A DNA stretch of 50,882 nucleotides from Bacteroidales bacterium (GCA_025358645.1 JANYIW010000363.1:1-50882); one strand, 5' to 3'. Counted from the first letter of the stretch, positions 18,292 to 26,911 are shown. Notes: generated by a model from the letters alone, not told the origin. Translations and numbers: made by a program.

Positions 18292-19392
18292 ATGAAACAA
18301 TTATTCTTTATTTTTTCTATGCTGATTTTGGGAGTTACCGCAAAATCGCAGATAGCATCAACGAAGATGCAACTTTCCACTACAGAACATGATTTTGGTA
18401 CCTTTAAAGAAGAGGCAGGAAGACAGACCTTTGACTTTATTGTGACTAATACAGGAACTGAACCTTTGATAATTCAAAATGTTCAGGCGTCATGTGGATG
18501 TACAACACCAGAGTGGACAAAACAGCCAATTCCTGCAGGCGCTAAAGGTAAGGTTACTGCAATTTATGATCCAAAGGACAGGCCGGGACAATTCAACAAG
18601 ACGCTTTCGGTGTATACAAATGCAAAACCTGAAGTTGTCGTTCTTGTAATTAAAGGAGAAGTCGTCGCTCATGAGAAGACTGTGGAAGAGTTATTTACAT
18701 TCCCGGCTGGAGCAATCAGGTTCGAGAGTAATCATCTTGCATTTACCAATGTTAAAAAAACTGAAAAAAAGATGAGGGTGATGCAGTTGATTAATACATC
18801 TGCTTCGCCAGTTAAACTTGAATTTGATGGGTTACCTCCTCATCTGACTCTTAAATCTAATCCTGAAACCCTTAAACCCGGACAAAAAGGAATGGTTGAA
18901 GGAACTTATGATGCTAATAAAAATGCAGGGTGGGGTAATGTCAGTGATATGATAAAAATTAAACTGAATGGAATAGTCCAGGAGAATGTGTATTATTATG
19001 TTTCAGCAAACCTCGTTGAAGATTTTTCTTCTCTTTCAAAGGAAGAACTGGAAAACGCTCCGGTTTTCAAAGTTGAATCTACAACTGTTGACCTCGGTAA
19101 AATAAAAGGCGCTACCCAAAACGAAGTTGCATTCAAATTTACGAATAATGGCAAAAGCGACCTGTTGATCAGGTTTATCAGATCCACTTGTGGTTGTACT
19201 GCCGTCCAGCAGGGAAATCAGAATGTAGGGATCAAACCAGGCGAGTCAAGTACTATTAAAGCAGTATTTAACTCAGGTACCTATTCGGGAAAAGTTACAA
19301 AGGCAATCTATGTTTATACAAATGATCCCAAGAATTCAGAACTTGTGCTGATGCTTACAGCCGATGTTGAACAACCAGCAGCGGTAAAATAA
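18292..19392 (+). CDS. Secreted DUF1573 protein with two ASH-like repeats
   Basis: Signal peptide ('LFFIFSMLILGVTAKSQ') followed by two immunoglobulin-like DUF1573 domains, at about residues 28-130 and 255-360. Each carries the characteristic Cys-Gly-Cys loop ('ASCGCTTPEW', 'STCGCTAVQQ') and the closing 'V..NDP' type strand. A middle domain without the motif separates them. DUF1573 proteins are abundant in Bacteroidota and thought to be periplasmic or surface structural modules; no enzymatic role is known. The meaB gene begins three bases after the stop, a tight spacing that suggests cotranscription although the functions look unrelated. Confidence 0.9.
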   Translation: MKQLFFIFSMLILGVTAKSQIASTKMQLSTTEHDFGTFKEEAGRQTFDFIVTNTGTEPLIIQNVQASCGCTTPEWTKQPIPAGAKGKVTAIYDPKDRPGQFNKTLSVYTNAKPEVVVLVIKGEVVAHEKTVEELFTFPAGAIRFESNHLAFTNVKKTEKKMRVMQLINTSASPVKLEFDGLPPHLTLKSNPETLKPGQKGMVEGTYDANKNAGWGNVSDMIKIKLNGIVQENVYYYVSANLVEDFSSLSKEELENAPVFKVESTTVDLGKIKGATQNEVAFKFTNNGKSDLLIRFIRSTCGCTAVQQGNQNVGIKPGESSTIKAVFNSGTYSGKVTKAIYVYTNDPKNSELVLMLTADVEQPAAVK

Positions 19393-19395
19393 TTA

Positions 19396-20493
19396 ATGGA
19401 TAAGAAAGAAGGATTTAAAAGTTCACTAAAGGTATATAAAGGGATTCCTCAACCACCAAGTATTAACCCGGATGTTCTGACTAAATCGGGGCATAAGAGG
19501 CGAAAGAAATATTCTGCTGATGAATTCGTTTCTGGTATCCTTGCAGGAAACAGAACCATTTTAAGCCAGGCTATTACTCTGGTAGAGAGTTCGTTGCCTG
19601 AGCACTATGAAACAGCACAGTTTATAATTGAAAAATGCCTTCCTTTCAGTTCCAAATCGATCAGGATTGGAATTACGGGTGTCCCGGGAGCAGGCAAGAG
19701 TACATTTATCGAGACTTTTGGACTTTATATCGTGGGAGAAGGACGAAAACTGGCTGTCCTTACAGTTGACCCAAGCAGCCAGCTGAGTAAAGGAAGTATT
19801 CTCGGGGATAAAACAAGGATGGAGCAACTCAGCATTCATCCCGGAGCCTTTATAAGGCCATCTCCTGCCACAGGCGCTCTTGGCGGCGTCGCGAGAAAAA
19901 CCAGAGAAACTATAATACTGTGTGAAGCAGCAGGTTTCAATACAGTACTAGTCGAGACTGTGGGTGTCGGGCAATCGGAAACAGAAGTCCACTCAATGGT
20001 TGATTTTTTTCTTCTTCTCATGATTGCAGGTGGTGGTGATGAGCTTCAGGGAATTAAGCGAGGAATCATGGAAATGGCAGATATGATAGCTATTACAAAA
20101 GCTGATGGAGCCAACAAACTGTATGCTGAGAACACCCGTATTACATTCGGGAATGCACTTCACCTTTTTCCAAAAAAAACATCTGGTTGGGTGCCTCAGG
20201 TTCACACATGTTCCGCATTGGCAAATACTGGTATTAAAGAGCTCTGGGAAATAATTTTGGAGTACTCTGCCTTTACAGGAAATTCAGGATATTTTGAGAC
20301 ATTCAGGAAGGAACAGGCAGTTATTAGAATGCATAATACAATTATAGAGTATCTGAACAACTCTTTTTATAATCATAAAGAGGTAAGATCGTTGGTTCCG
20401 GAGATTGAAAAACAGTTGTATGAGGGAACAATAACCTCATACAAGGCAGCTATTAAGTTGCTTGACAAATATTTCAAAAGGCATACTGAATAA
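19396..20493 (+). CDS. meaB: Methylmalonyl-CoA mutase-associated GTPase MeaB
   Basis: P-loop GTPase of the MeaB/ArgK family that protects and reloads adenosylcobalamin-dependent methylmalonyl-CoA mutase. Visible motifs are the P-loop 'GVPGAGKST' at residues 95-103, 'VDPSSQLSKGSILGDKTRM', Walker B region 'VETVGVGQSE', and the guanine-specificity motif 'ITKAD'. The C-terminal dimerisation arm is present. The length of 365 residues is slightly over the usual 320-340 because of an N-terminal basic extension. The mutase genes are not in the window. The presence of meaB implies a methylmalonyl/propionate pathway, as in many Bacteroidales. It starts three bases after the DUF1573 stop. Confidence 0.95.
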   Translation: MDKKEGFKSSLKVYKGIPQPPSINPDVLTKSGHKRRKKYSADEFVSGILAGNRTILSQAITLVESSLPEHYETAQFIIEKCLPFSSKSIRIGITGVPGAGKSTFIETFGLYIVGEGRKLAVLTVDPSSQLSKGSILGDKTRMEQLSIHPGAFIRPSPATGALGGVARKTRETIILCEAAGFNTVLVETVGVGQSETEVHSMVDFFLLLMIAGGGDELQGIKRGIMEMADMIAITKADGANKLYAENTRITFGNALHLFPKKTSGWVPQVHTCSALANTGIKELWEIILEYSAFTGNSGYFETFRKEQAVIRMHNTIIEYLNNSFYNHKEVRSLVPEIEKQLYEGTITSYKAAIKLLDKYFKRHTE

Positions 20494-20549
20494 TAATTCA
20501 TATATTTGTCTGCTCGTATAAATAAAAATCAGTTACAAATTCAAAATTA

Positions 20550-21659
20550 ATGTATATGAAAAAGGTAATTTATCTGTTAATAACTTTTGTATTGTTCTCA
20601 TGTTCTTCAAAACCTCATTATACAGTAAAAGGAAAAATTGAAGGATCTGACAGTATAACCTTTTATCTTCAGAAAAGAGAAGCTGGCAAAACTATTTCAA
20701 TCGATTCAGCAGTTTCAAGAAAGGGATCATTTATGATGAAAGGCGGAGCAGTTGACTATCCACAGTTGGTTCAGCTTGTTGCAGGAAATACACGAAAAAG
20801 GACTTCGCTTTACCTTGAGAACTCGGAAATAACTATTACAGGAAGCCTTGATTCGCTCTTCAAAGCAAAGTTTTCTGGTTCTAAAACGCAGGATGAATAC
20901 GATAAGTTTATCAAATCCAATAAGCCATTGAGTGATACATATTCAAAAACCGTTATAAAATATCAGGCTGCCAGTCAGTCTGGTGATGTGGCAAATCTTT
21001 CTATCCTTGAAAAGCAATTGGATTCAATTCAGACTGAAATGACAAATCTTCAGAAAAACTTTGTCAAGAACAATCCTGCCTCCTATGTCACTCCTTCACT
21101 ACTGGTAAATCTGAGTTATGAAATGGAAGCAGAACAGATCGAATCGATGGTAAATGGACTTGATACTTCAATTGCGGCTTTACCTCAGATTAAAAGTCTG
21201 AAAGAGAGAGTAACTGTTATGAAAGCAGTTGCTGTTGGTCAAAAAGCGCCTGATTTTACCATGAATGATGTAAATGGAAGTCCGGTCACTCTGTCATCAA
21301 AGATTGGTTCCAAATTAGTATTGATCGATTTCTGGGCAGCGTGGTGCAATCCCTGCAGACAGGAAAACCCGAATGTGGTAAAAGTTTATAACGAATTTCA
21401 TAAAAAAGGATTTGATGTTTTCGGCGTTTCATTAGACCAGAAAAAAGAAGCATGGGTAAAAGCTATAGCTGACGATAAACTTGCATGGACACATGTTTCT
21501 GACCTTCAGTACTGGAATAATGCAGCCGCGAAAATATATGCAGTAAATTCAATCCCGGCTAACTTTCTTTTAGATGAGACAGGAAAAATAATCGGAAAAA
21601 ACCTGAGAGGTCAGGATCTGTATAATAAAGTAAATGAAATTCTTGGTACTAAGAAGTAG
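20550..21659 (+). CDS. TlpA-like thioredoxin lipoprotein with N-terminal DUF4369
   Basis: Periplasm-facing lipoprotein with lipobox 'LFSCSS'. Residues about 22-115 fit the DUF4369 beta domain ('YTVKGKIEGSDSITFYLQKR'). A helical linker follows, then an AhpC/TSA-TlpA thioredoxin domain from about 230 ('VGQKAPDFTMNDVNGSPVTL') with redox motif 'WCNPC' near residue 265 and cis-Pro region 'NSIPANFLLD'. It probably reduces or isomerises disulfides of exported proteins; partners are unknown. Such DUF4369-TlpA proteins are frequent in Bacteroidota. Translation may start at Met1 or Met3. It ends at a hairpin shared with the convergent response regulator. Confidence 0.92.
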   Translation: MYMKKVIYLLITFVLFSCSSKPHYTVKGKIEGSDSITFYLQKREAGKTISIDSAVSRKGSFMMKGGAVDYPQLVQLVAGNTRKRTSLYLENSEITITGSLDSLFKAKFSGSKTQDEYDKFIKSNKPLSDTYSKTVIKYQAASQSGDVANLSILEKQLDSIQTEMTNLQKNFVKNNPASYVTPSLLVNLSYEMEAEQIESMVNGLDTSIAALPQIKSLKERVTVMKAVAVGQKAPDFTMNDVNGSPVTLSSKIGSKLVLIDFWAAWCNPCRQENPNVVKVYNEFHKKGFDVFGVSLDQKKEAWVKAIADDKLAWTHVSDLQYWNNAAAKIYAVNSIPANFLLDETGKIIGKNLRGQDLYNKVNEILGTKK

Positions 21660-21661
21660 GT

Positions 21662-21704
21662 AGGAGTGAGGTATGAGGAGCCTCATACCTTATACCTCAC
21701 TCCT
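21662..21704. terminator. Nested inverted repeat between convergent genes
   Basis: Outer arms AGGAGTGAGGTAT and ATACCTCACTCCT are perfect complements. An alternative inner hairpin pairs GGTATGAGG with CCTCATACC. The structure covers the TlpA-like 3' end and the last codons of the response regulator, and probably acts as a bidirectional terminator. Confidence 0.6.
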
Positions 21705-22374
21705 TCTTTATCTCTTCGAGTATAAACCCTGTACCTCTTACCGTGCGGATATCAATGTATTTATCCTCAGATACATATTTTCTTAACCGGCTGATGAAGA
21801 CATCCATGCTTCTTCCAAGGAAGTAATCGTCTTCGCCCCATATTTCTGTCAGAATATCTTCTCTTGCAAGTATTTTATTCTTGTTAATAATAAAATACTT
21901 TAATAGCTGCGCTTCTTTAAGTGTAAGTTTTTCTTTTGTGCTTCCACAAATAAGCTCAAGAGTGTTATATTTCAGTACTGTCCCGGATACTTTGAACTCG
22001 TCATTTGTTGATGAGTAGGCCCGTTTTAAAATGTTATTAATACGAAGGATGAGAACTTCAGGATCGAAAGGTTTGGTTATATAATCATCTGCACCGATCT
22101 TCAGACCTCTAACGATATCCTCCTTGAGACTCTTAGCTGTCAGAAAAATAACGGGGACTTCGGGATGGGCCTCCTTTACTTTTTCAGCCAGAGTGAATCC
22201 GTCCATTTCCGGCATCATCACATCAAAGACACAGATATCAGGTTTTTCCTGGTTAAACAATTCCCATGCCTCTTTGCCATCGCGGCCAAGTCTTACGTCG
22301 AAACCGCTTATAGTGATATATTGCGTCAATATATTTCCAAAATCTCTGTCATCTTCAGCAACTAAAACTTTCAT
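21697..22374 (-). CDS. OmpR/PhoB-family response regulator (RprY-like)
   Basis: Receiver domain at residues 1-120 with phospho-acceptor D51 ('VFDVMMPEMDG'), acidic pair 'EDD' at 7-9, and conserved Thr/Lys in 'FLTAK' and 'YITKPF'. The winged-helix DNA-binding domain covers about 130-222 ('LTLKEAQLLKYFIINKNK', 'DVFISRLRKYV', 'IRTVRGTGF'). It is 15 bases downstream of the histidine kinase gene, forming a two-component operon. Overall form resembles RprY of Bacteroides. OmpR/PhoB proteins bind 11-bp direct repeats, and three such repeats lie upstream of this operon. Confidence 0.95.
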   Translation of the reverse strand: MKVLVAEDDRDFGNILTQYITISGFDVRLGRDGKEAWELFNQEKPDICVFDVMMPEMDGFTLAEKVKEAHPEVPVIFLTAKSLKEDIVRGLKIGADDYITKPFDPEVLILRINNILKRAYSSTNDEFKVSGTVLKYNTLELICGSTKEKLTLKEAQLLKYFIINKNKILAREDILTEIWGEDDYFLGRSMDVFISRLRKYVSEDKYIDIRTVRGTGFILEEIKKE

Positions 22375-22389
22375 TTCCGAATATTTTAA

Positions 22390-23781
22390 TTAGTATGGTA
22401 TTATCACAGTAAATATACTACCTTTTCCCGGTTTACTGCTGACAGTTACATCTCCCCCATGTGCTTCAGCGATTTTTTTAACATAGTAAAGACCAAGTCC
22501 CAGACCTTTGAATTTATGTATGTTACCCGTTGTGGCTCTGTAAAACTTATCGAAAACATGTTTCTGGTCGAGCTTATTGATTCCGATTCCATTATCTGAT
22601 ACCTTAATACAAATATTATTGTCCCGGGTGAAACCTTCAATTTCAATTACAGGTATTTTGTCTGAATATTTCACCGCGTTGGAAAGAAGATTGTTAAGAA
22701 GGGTTGTGAAGTAAACAATGTCAAGATCAACTTTGGCTCCGCTAAAATTATATTTCTGATTTATTGTGGCATTGTTACCCCCTCCTGATTTAAAACTATC
22801 AACAACATCATTCATTATCTCTTCAATTTCAACCTTTTTTTTATCAAGCTGAAATTGTGTTCTTTCCCACATGCTTATCTCAAGTATCATATTGATAAGC
22901 TGATTCAGATGAACACTTTGTTTACCTATAAGTTTTGCCGTCTCAAGGATCTTGGCATCATTACTTCTTATCTGGGGCATTTCCAGAGTTTTCCCTGCGA
23001 CTGTAATTGTAGATAATGGAGTTTTTAACTCATGTGTCATATTGTTTATGAAATCTGTTTTAAGATTGGAAAGTCTCTTTTCTTCCATAAGGTTCCTGAA
23101 GGTAATCATAAACATTATACCTACAAGGAGTATGCTGAGTGTACTCATACCAAGGGATGCTGAGGTCTCTTTTAAAATAAGCTGCTGCTTATCAGAAAAA
23201 TCAATAAAGTAGTCAAAAACAAGTCTGTAGTTGTTATCCTCCCACGGGAACCAGTTAACCAGAATTTTAGATCTGTAACTTTCAGGAGGTGCAGGTTTTC
23301 CTGATCGATCAGGTAAACGGCGGTTTGCAAAATCCTGACTCCGGTATACAACAATTGTGTCATTGCTGATCATTTCCAGATCGTTGATCACAATAGAATA
23401 ATTGAATTTTTTTTCAAATCCTCTTCTTCCGAAATAATCCGAAAGGAATCCCGAAAGATCCTGTTCCTTATTCACAACTGTGGTGACATAATCAAGGATA
23501 TCCTTTTTCTTTGCGGCCAGTTCTTTTTCATTTTTTGCTTCATGCAGCTCTTTAACAGCCTGTTCTGAGTATTGTCTCAGAAGAAATCGTACAGTATCAA
23601 AACCATCGGTAGACATTCTCCTGCTTATAAAACTCAGCGCATCCTTTGATAAAATATTATATCTAAGAGCAAACATTTCGTTTTTCTGTTGCCATATACC
23701 TATAATGATAAATGCCTGCACTGATATCAGAATCAGGATTGACATGACACCAAGAATTAAAACGGTATTTCTTTTTTTCAT
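22390..23781 (-). CDS. Membrane sensor histidine kinase (RprX-like)
   Basis: Two membrane segments (about residues 7-27 and 205-225) frame a periplasmic sensor domain of about 180 residues. The sequence continues into a HisKA dimerisation domain with phospho-acceptor H250 ('NNMTHELKTPLSTI') and a HATPase domain with N box 'NAVKYSD', G1 'DNGIGI' and G2 'GLGLGLYYVK'. The periplasmic domain has no recognisable ligand fold. It is the first gene of the operon with the response regulator and has its own -7 box about 20 bases upstream. It is divergent from the small secreted gene at 23930, a likely regulon member. Confidence 0.95.
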   Translation of the reverse strand: MKKRNTVLILGVMSILILISVQAFIIIGIWQQKNEMFALRYNILSKDALSFISRRMSTDGFDTVRFLLRQYSEQAVKELHEAKNEKELAAKKKDILDYVTTVVNKEQDLSGFLSDYFGRRGFEKKFNYSIVINDLEMISNDTIVVYRSQDFANRRLPDRSGKPAPPESYRSKILVNWFPWEDNNYRLVFDYFIDFSDKQQLILKETSASLGMSTLSILLVGIMFMITFRNLMEEKRLSNLKTDFINNMTHELKTPLSTITVAGKTLEMPQIRSNDAKILETAKLIGKQSVHLNQLINMILEISMWERTQFQLDKKKVEIEEIMNDVVDSFKSGGGNNATINQKYNFSGAKVDLDIVYFTTLLNNLLSNAVKYSDKIPVIEIEGFTRDNNICIKVSDNGIGINKLDQKHVFDKFYRATTGNIHKFKGLGLGLYYVKKIAEAHGGDVTVSSKPGKGSIFTVIIPY

Positions 23782-23800
23782 CTTTATTAATTTACTTTCT

Positions 23801-23808
23801 CAAAATTA
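23801..23808 (-). promoter_or_regulatory. Bacteroidetes -7 box for the kinase/regulator operon
   Basis: The minus strand reads TAATTTTG, an exact TAnnTTTG match giving a leader of about 13 bases before the ATG at 23781. Confidence 0.45.
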
Positions 23809-23844
23809 TTCAATTTATTGATACTTCTGAAGGATAAGAGCAAC

Positions 23845-23877
23845 ATTAACCCGGTATTAACCCGGCATTAACAACAC
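23845..23877 (+). promoter_or_regulatory. Three 11-bp direct repeats, candidate response-regulator operator
   Basis: ATTAACCCGGT, ATTAACCCGGC and ATTAACAACAC follow each other without a gap, a period of exactly 11 bases. OmpR/PhoB regulators bind direct repeats with this helical spacing. The site lies between the kinase operon promoter and the promoter of the secreted gene at 23930, about -64 to -32 relative to the latter's predicted start. Confidence 0.55.
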
Positions 23878-23894
23878 AACACTCCGGCACCCGG

Positions 23895-23902
23895 TATCTT
23901 TA
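23895..23902 (+). promoter_or_regulatory. Near-consensus -7 box for the secreted coiled-coil gene
   Basis: TATCTTTA differs from TAnnTTTG only at the last base and would start transcription about 20 bases before the ATG at 23930. A weak box just downstream of direct repeats fits an activated promoter. Confidence 0.35.
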
Positions 23903-23929
23903 CAATGTCAAACTAAAAACCAGGCAGTC

Positions 23930-24637
23930 ATGAAAAAGCACATTTTATTTTTAACAGCTATTTTACTGATCACAATTGGTTCTTCCTTTCAGCAGGCAAC
24001 TGCCCAGGATAAAACCAAAGCAGACCAGGAAAAAGAGGCTAAGATTCAGCAGTCAATTGAGCAGCAGAAAAAAGCAATGGCAGAACAGAAGAAAGCCCAG
24101 ACAGAGGCTGAAAAGAGTCTGGAAAAGCAATTGTCAGAGATTGAGAACTCAGTGAATGAGTCAAAAGAAGACATCGATAATGCAAATAAAGAGAGAACAA
24201 AAACCTTTATGAACATGCCAAGAGGGAACAGGTCATTTAATTTCGATGAACCTTTTGTATTCCCGGGACACGATATGGAGGGATGGTACGGACATGAAAT
24301 GGGTGGGGATGCTGAGAGAACAACATGGAATTTCTCAAAGACAGTAAAAGAAAGCTCGTTCTCGAGAGATTACATTTTTGATGTAGAGAAAACTACAAAA
24401 ACTGTTGTAATGTCAGTGATGGGCGACTGTAAATCCGGTGAAATACGAATCAAAATTGTTATGCCAAATGGTAAAAACTATTCTGATATACTGATTGATG
24501 AATCGGGCAATCTCAACTGGAGAAAGTCATTCACAATCACTGAAACAGATAATCAGGATAAAACCGGGGATTGGAAATTTCAGATCTCATCTGTCAAAGC
24601 CACAGGATTTTTTAAGATCTCACTTCAGTCGTTTTAG
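23930..24637 (+). CDS. Secreted coiled-coil protein with C-terminal beta-sandwich
   Basis: No family is recognised. A signal peptide ('ILFLTAILLITIGSSFQQATAQ') is followed by a charged coiled coil at about residues 28-90, rich in Gln/Lys/Glu heptads. A Gly/Met/aromatic linker comes next. The C-terminal 85 residues are strand-rich ('SGEIRIKIVMPNGKNYSDIL', 'TGDWKFQISSVKATGFFKIS') and read like a PPC-type beta-sandwich. It is probably periplasmic or surface-associated. It lies divergent from the two-component operon with direct repeats between, so regulation by that system is the best clue to its role in an envelope response. It ends at a strong terminator. Confidence 0.85.
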   Translation: MKKHILFLTAILLITIGSSFQQATAQDKTKADQEKEAKIQQSIEQQKKAMAEQKKAQTEAEKSLEKQLSEIENSVNESKEDIDNANKERTKTFMNMPRGNRSFNFDEPFVFPGHDMEGWYGHEMGGDAERTTWNFSKTVKESSFSRDYIFDVEKTTKTVVMSVMGDCKSGEIRIKIVMPNGKNYSDILIDESGNLNWRKSFTITETDNQDKTGDWKFQISSVKATGFFKISLQSF

Positions 24638-24655
24638 TTTTTATTTTTTGTAAAG

Positions 24656-24690
24656 AGGAGATTGGTATAGGGGACCAGTCTTCTTTTTTT
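24656..24690 (+). terminator. Rho-independent terminator
   Basis: Stem AGGAGATTGGT pairs with ACCAGTCTTCT (two G-T wobbles) around the loop ATAGGGG, then a run of seven T. It ends the transcript of the secreted coiled-coil gene. Confidence 0.7.
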
Positions 24691-25195
24691 ATTTTCTGCC
24701 TGAAGATCTGGCCTTGCAGTTATTAAAGAAAGGATCCCAACGGCTGTTCTGATGAAACTCTGACGTTTTAATATTAAAATACCCAAGGACATGTTTTGGC
24801 GATAGAGTATACATCAACTCATCATTGTCTCCATATAATGGATCGGTGACCGTCAGCACTTCTTCAATACCGACATTTTTTTTATTTGAAACGGTGGTAT
24901 ATATTTCATAAATAATTTTAGGTATAGCTATGATTATGGTGAATGATCCATAATCTTTCCTTTGAAAAAGAAAATAAGTAACTTCAATAGGATCATTCGG
25001 GTTAACCCTGTCGGTAGAATGAGGTAGTTGACTTTCGAAGATAAACCCTTCATTCATAATATTTTCAACGATGCCGAACTCCTTTGTATTGTGTAGGAAG
25101 AAATAGCAACCTTTGAATTTTTTTAATATTAATACAAGTATCTCTCCTTTATTCTTCATCCGGCAAGAAATCGATTTCCCGTTATTTGTATCCAA
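24689..25195 (-). CDS. Hypothetical protein, possible C-terminal remnant of a DUF4249 protein
   Basis: A 168-residue ORF without signal peptide or clear start; Met1 and Met13 are both possible. From about residue 28 the pattern ('GCYFFLHNTKEFGIVENIMN', later 'VTYFLFQRKDYG' and 'PKHVLGYFNIKT') resembles the C-terminal half of DUF4249 lipoproteins, where a 'CY...' strand, an 'I.Y.ILV+QY.L' strand and 'PDEPVLGYFSAS' occur in this order. DUF4249 proteins are usually over 270 residues with a lipobox, so about half is missing here. It may be a decayed copy or an unrelated orphan. It converges on the coiled-coil gene and is divergent from the zinc-transport operon. Confidence 0.5.
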   Translation of the reverse strand: MDTNNGKSISCRMKNKGEILVLILKKFKGCYFFLHNTKEFGIVENIMNEGFIFESQLPHSTDRVNPNDPIEVTYFLFQRKDYGSFTIIIAIPKIIYEIYTTVSNKKNVGIEEVLTVTDPLYGDNDELMYTLSPKHVLGYFNIKTSEFHQNSRWDPFFNNCKARSSGRK

Positions 25196-25250
25196 AAATA
25201 ACTTATATTATTTTATTTGCAACACTTAAACCATTTGTTATGTTATATGT

Positions 25251-25258
25251 TAATTTTG
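25251..25258 (+). promoter_or_regulatory. Bacteroidetes -7 box for the metal ABC transporter operon
   Basis: TAATTTTG matches TAnnTTTG exactly, with transcription expected about 20 bases before the ATG at 25284. No clear Zur or MntR palindrome was recognised beside it. Confidence 0.45.
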
Positions 25259-25283
25259 TAGCCATCGATCACTTTTCTTTAAA

Positions 25284-26156
25284 ATGAGAAGAATATTCTA
25301 TTTCCTGATAATCTGTTTAGTAATTTCCTGCGGCCGGAATGGTACGAATTCGGGCAACAAAATAATTACTGTAAGCATTGCACCTTTCAAATACTTTGTT
25401 GAAGAGATTGCGGGTAAAGATTTTACAGTAAACATTATGGTGCCTGCCGGAGCAGATCCTCATACTTACGAGCCTTTTCCTGATCAAATTATCAAACTCA
25501 GGAAATCAGTTGCCTATATCAGCAATGGTTATCTTGGTTTTGAAATGAACTGGCTGGAACGGTTTTATGAGACTAACCCGACAATGAAACGGTTATCATT
25601 AAGTGACAACATTAATTCTCTGGCCCCGGGGCATCACCATGAGGGAGGGCACATCGAAGGTGCTGATCCTCATTACTGGGTTTCACCTAAATGTGCTTTG
25701 GTAATAGCAAATTCGGTAAGAGGATTACTTTTGGAACTAAATCCGTCACAAAGACAAAAATATGAGTCAAATTATCAACTTCTCATCTCAAAAATTCAGG
25801 CAGTAGATAATAAAGCCAGAGAATCCTTTTCCGATGTGCCAATTAAATGTTTCATGATATATCATCCAAATCTGGCTTATGTAGCAAGAGACTATGGACT
25901 TGAAGAGATAGCTGTAGAATTTGAAGGCAAAGAGCCTACTCCCTCAAGAATGAGAGAACTGATTGACCGCGCCAGAAAAGATAACCTGAAAACAATATTT
26001 GTACAAATGGAATATGATACCAAAAATGCAAAAGCTATCGCCGGAGAAATTGGCGCTGAGATAGTATTAATAGATCCTTTGTCGGAAAACTGGCAGAAAT
26101 CCACAACGGATATTATTGATGCCTTGTATAAAAGTTTACTCAATAGCTCGAAATAA
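25284..26156 (+). CDS. znuA: Metal ABC transporter substrate-binding lipoprotein (ZnuA type)
   Basis: Cluster A-I solute-binding protein that captures Zn2+ or Mn2+ and delivers it to the permease. Lipobox 'VISCGR' predicts lipid anchoring. Metal ligands of the family are seen in 'ADPHTYEP', 'DPHYWVSP' and 'YHPNLAY', with the C-terminal acid in 'VLIDPLSEN'. A short His-rich loop ('GHHHEGGH') precedes the second ligand; such loops are typical of zinc rather than manganese binders. The length of 290 residues is normal. It is first in a three-gene operon, with the ATPase starting nine bases after its stop. The metal is inferred from the loop and not proven. Confidence 0.9.
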   Translation: MRRIFYFLIICLVISCGRNGTNSGNKIITVSIAPFKYFVEEIAGKDFTVNIMVPAGADPHTYEPFPDQIIKLRKSVAYISNGYLGFEMNWLERFYETNPTMKRLSLSDNINSLAPGHHHEGGHIEGADPHYWVSPKCALVIANSVRGLLLELNPSQRQKYESNYQLLISKIQAVDNKARESFSDVPIKCFMIYHPNLAYVARDYGLEEIAVEFEGKEPTPSRMRELIDRARKDNLKTIFVQMEYDTKNAKAIAGEIGAEIVLIDPLSENWQKSTTDIIDALYKSLLNSSK

Positions 26157-26165
26157 TCAGGATTT

Positions 26166-26909
26166 ATGGCATATTTACTGGAAATGCATTCTTTATCAGC
26201 TTCTTATGGTGCAAATGTGGTATTGCAGGATGTTGATTTCAGAGTAAGTGAGAATGATTTCATTGGCGTTATTGGTCCTAATGGAGGAGGGAAAACAACA
26301 CTTTTAAAAATAATTCTTGGTTTGCTGAAACCTGTTAAAGGCAAAATGGTTTTCAATGAGGAGCTTCTTAACGGAAAGAGTATAGGTTATCTTCCACAGA
26401 TGTCAACAGCAGATATAAACTATCCTGTCACAGTTATTGATATAATTCTGTCGGGACTTATGATCAGAAAGACCATCATTTCCGGAATGTCCTCCGCTGA
26501 CAAGATAAAAGCAAGCACAGTAATTGATGAACTTGGATTGACAGGTATGTCTAAGTGCACCTTAAACGAACTCTCTGGCGGACAGATGCAAAGAGTATTC
26601 CTGGGGAGGGCGATTATAGGAAGCCCCAGATTGCTTTTACTTGATGAACCGGGAAATTTCGTTGATACGACTTTTGAAAATGATTTTTATGAAAAGCTGA
26701 AAGACCTCAATAAACGTATGGCAATACTTATGGTTTCACACGATGTGGGTACCATTTCATCGCATATTAAATCGTTTGCCTGCGTAAACAGAAGTCTTCA
26801 TTATCATCCGTCACATGAGATAACAAATGAAGATCTGCTAGCTTATGATTGCCCGATTCAGCTTGTTACTCATGGAGATGTTCCACATACAGTACTTAAA
26901 TACCATTAA
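26166..26909 (+). CDS. znuC: Metal ABC transporter ATP-binding protein (ZnuC type)
   Basis: ATPase of the same importer. Walker A is 'GPNGGGKTTLL' near residue 41, the Q-loop lies in 'IGYLPQM', the ABC signature is 'LSGGQMQRVFLGRAI', and Walker B is 'LLLLDEPGNFVD', with the switch His in 'MVSHD'. The Walker B tail reads EPGNFVD where EP.AGVD is more common. The length of 247 residues is standard. The permease starts two bases downstream. Confidence 0.94.
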   Translation: MAYLLEMHSLSASYGANVVLQDVDFRVSENDFIGVIGPNGGGKTTLLKIILGLLKPVKGKMVFNEELLNGKSIGYLPQMSTADINYPVTVIDIILSGLMIRKTIISGMSSADKIKASTVIDELGLTGMSKCTLNELSGGQMQRVFLGRAIIGSPRLLLLDEPGNFVDTTFENDFYEKLKDLNKRMAILMVSHDVGTISSHIKSFACVNRSLHYHPSHEITNEDLLAYDCPIQLVTHGDVPHTVLKYH

Positions 26910-26911
26910 TA

